This document shows, one piece after another, positions 61,801 to 64,000 of a stretch of DNA of 64,000 bases. The stretch lies in the NCBI GenBank assembly GCA_008694505.1, contig VZDJ01000219.1, positions 6,160,081-6,224,080 on the forward strand. The letters run 5' to 3'. Positions within the stretch are counted from its first letter, which is position 1. Each line of letters starts with the position of its first letter. Made by a program: the position numbers and the translations under genes. Source of the stretch: Cyanoderma ruficeps (Eukaryota > Chordata > Aves > Passeriformes > Timaliidae). Below the pieces are notes generated by a model. That model was given only the letters and a program-made list of their open reading frames with translations, was not told where the DNA came from and searched no databases.

Positions 61801-64000
61801 CTGCCTGCTGACTCCTCTCCCAATTAAATGGAATTGCTCAGAAAGCAAAGGTTTTACATGAAAAGCAAAAGTTTTAAACATAAGACAGCTTTAAATAGTT
61901 TTAAACCCCCCAGTAAGATGCCTCAGTAGCTGTTGCTGTACTCGATGGAAATGTGCTGTTTAAAGAACCTTTGTGTGCTAGAGATGAAGTCAGTATTTAG
62001 GCATGCCTAAGTGTTTTATTTGTTGCTGCTGCAATATGAGATTGTAAAAAAAGTGGATCTGAAGAAGACTGAATGAAGCCCAGAGCCAGATTAATGTCCT
62101 TGCCACCCCAGGCAGCACAGGCCTGTCCTTTTAGACAGGAGCCATGCCATAAGTCTTCATTTTTATATTAACATTTTACGCTGTATTTTGTGATCTCCAC
62201 TAAATCCAAAGCTATTGTAAGAGTGGAGCTAGAGAGACTTCAAAGACCGAGGCTGAAAGATCCTTTTGCAGTGATCGGCACTTCATAAACACACGGAAAA
62301 TCCTCAAGAAATTGCTAAAATTGTTGTGGGAATCAATTTTGCTGAAGGCAGAGTCGAAGTTTCTAAGTATTCCCTTGACTTAATCCATATGGTGTATTCT
62401 GCTCACATATGCCCACCACAGCTTCTATCTTGGGAGCTGGAGGTGTTCCTGGTATTTTATGGCAGGAACATGCAAAGGTCACATGGATTGCTTTTGAAGC
62501 TCCGGGGGGAATTCATCACTGCATACTTGAGATATGTCTGTGTACTAATGAGATGATACTTCCCTCGGCAGAGGTGAGATTGGTCAAGTAGATGTGAAAT
62601 AAGCTGGAGTCAGTGGAGGACCCTGGGCAAGATGTGCTCAGTGGAGCAGAGGCTGCTGTCAGTCCTGCTCCTCACAGAGTGGCTGCTTCCCTCCCTGGCG
62701 GTCCTGGGTGTCACACTCTGAGGCTGTTCCCATCCCTTTTTTGGGATTCTGAGAGCCCCTTTTTCACCCCAGGCAGAGCCCCTTTCTCATCCCAGTCCAG
62801 TGCCAGACACCACCCATCCAGTGTGTCCATGTCCCAGGACCACCCCAGGACAGAATCATAGAATGGTTTGGTTTGGAAGTTCCAAGCCCCCTGCCATGGG
62901 CAGGTACAACTTCCACTATCCCAAGTTTCTCCAAGCCCCATCCAACCTGACCTTGAACACTTCCAGGGATGGGGCAGCCCCAACTTCTCTGGGCAACCTG
63001 TGCCAGGGCCTCTCCACCCTGACAGGGAAGAATTTCTTCCTAATATCCAATCTCACCCTGCCCTCTGTCACTTTGAAGCTATACCCCTCTGTAAACACCA
63101 CAAGCCTCTGGAGCTGAGCTTATGTAGCTCCTTAGAGATACAGATAATCAATACCACATATAAATGAATGTATTAATTGTTTGTCTGTGATGTATTAATG
63201 TATAGATTAGCAGGGTTGGGGATCAGTGGGAGACTCTTAAGACATTTTCCCTCCACATTTTCAGCACAATCTGTTTTTACATCAAGTCTTTGTTTCGCTG
63301 TTTCCATAAATTCCTGGCAGTAATTGCAGTAGTTTCCAGCAATACTCCAGTTCTGCTGCTGATGGGGTGAGGAGGCTTTCATCAGGAGTGCTCTAGGACA
63401 GCCCTGTCAGAGCCAAGCATCGCTGCAGAGAGGCAGCAGCTTCTAAAGTGGCTTCTGAAACATTTTGTCATCATCTTAAATTTGAGCAATAATTGATGTC
63501 GGTGGGTGGCAGAAAGGGTGATAATTGGTTCCTGTAAATCTTTTAAGTGCATTAGCAGGCTGTGTTTGTAACAAAATGTCTGGAGGTTTCACTGTGGATG
63601 CTCAGTTCACTGTTTGTGTGTTGGTCACACTTTACGTGCAGGGTCTGTTTATAAATGACATTGATCAAAGATTAATGTACAATTGCTGCATTTTCCAAGG
63701 GCTGCGTGTCTGCACGTGGTGGGCTGGGGGTGGCTGTGAGAGTCCCAGGTGGAGTGGTGTGGTGGTCAGGTGGTTGGCTGTCATCCCCTGATGTCCCTGA
63801 AGGATGCCTGGGGGGCACTCAGCCCGGGGCAGGGTGGCTGCTGTCCCCAAAGCAGGCAGGTTTGAAGTGGCTTGCCCAGGGCAAGCTGGAGGGCCAGTGA
63901 GCTGGAAAGAGATCTCTGGAGTCTGTGGTCCCTGTACTATGTGTGAACACCCCATCTCATCAGAGACTTGTCATCCTTTCACCTCGGGTTTTCAAAGATG
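58850..64000 (+). other. JADE2: JADE2 intron 5 (continues past the window)
   Basis: The donor GTGAGT opens an intron of at least 5.15 kb. I found no sequence for the next expected exon (the segment entering the first PHD finger), so the gene continues beyond 64000. The interval holds a CR1 copy at 62850-63095, a possible diverged CR1 remnant near 61640, and a cluster of homeodomain-type TAAT motifs near 61365-61500. Confidence 0.85.
62850..63098 (-). repeat. CR1 LINE 3'-end copy (minus orientation)
   Basis: On the + strand: AGAATCATAGAATGGTTTGG, a CCCCCTGCCATGGGCAGG block, CAAGCCCCATCCAACCTGAC, GAACACTTCCAGGGATGGGG, CTTCTCTGGGCAACCTGTGCC, AGAATTTCTTCCTAATATCC and CACTTTGAAGCTATACCCC. It is well preserved, about 245 bp, and of the same subfamily as the copy at 7470. 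Confidence 0.94.

Noticed and set aside
1..64000. CRISPR arrays, operons, prophage, retroviral genes, tRNA or rRNA genes
   Set aside because: Looked for on both strands. No regularly spaced repeats, no tRNA B-box-like sequences in a tRNA context, no pol/gag-type frames and no bacterial gene organisation.

Overview
The window is vertebrate nuclear DNA, almost certainly from a bird. The coding signal is split into short exons with consensus splice sites. The interspersed repeats are mostly short, 5'-truncated CR1 LINE 3' ends of the avian type, with a few old MIR-like fragments. A single CpG island about 1.8 kb long sits in otherwise moderate-GC, gene-poor sequence. Nothing is bacterial or viral: I saw no operons, CRISPR arrays, phage genes, rRNA or tRNA, and no retroviral coding sequence.

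One gene can be supported: the 5' part of JADE2 (PHF15) on the + strand. JADE2 is a scaffold subunit of the HBO1/KAT7 histone acetyltransferase complex. Its layout is a CpG-island promoter (about 21.4-23.2 kb), a probable non-coding first exon ending at 22294, and four coding exons at 28753-28810, 31249-31334, 42436-42593 and 58680-58849. Their reading frames join exactly (58+86+158+170 nt) into 157 complete codons plus one base. The predicted protein matches the JADE2 N-terminus, including the conserved blocks around [31 protein letters not shown] and RYDLDELDACWLEL. The PHD/zinc-knuckle/PHD module and the rest of the protein lie beyond 64000.

Positions 1 to about 21400 are upstream intergenic sequence with no exon I can recognise. 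They hold CR1 and MIR fragments, a (TG)n/(TA)n microsatellite, a long pyrimidine tract and a 22-bp perfect palindrome. The introns measure about 6.5, 2.4, 11.1, 16.1 and at least 5.2 kb. They contain further CR1 copies, a three-unit 39-bp minisatellite, small CpG-rich islets (24.7-25.0, 37.2-37.3 and 47.57-47.64 kb), and a striking 83-nt inverted repeat at 55355-55437.

I found no evidence for an undescribed multi-gene system. The observations most worth following are the intronic hairpin, the CpG islets inside and downstream of the promoter, the start codon lying exactly at an exon boundary (so the first exon supplies its Kozak context), and the CRE/YY1/E2F-like motif cluster in the promoter. 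Most open reading frames over 60 codons here are chance ORFs in GC-rich or stop-poor non-coding DNA.
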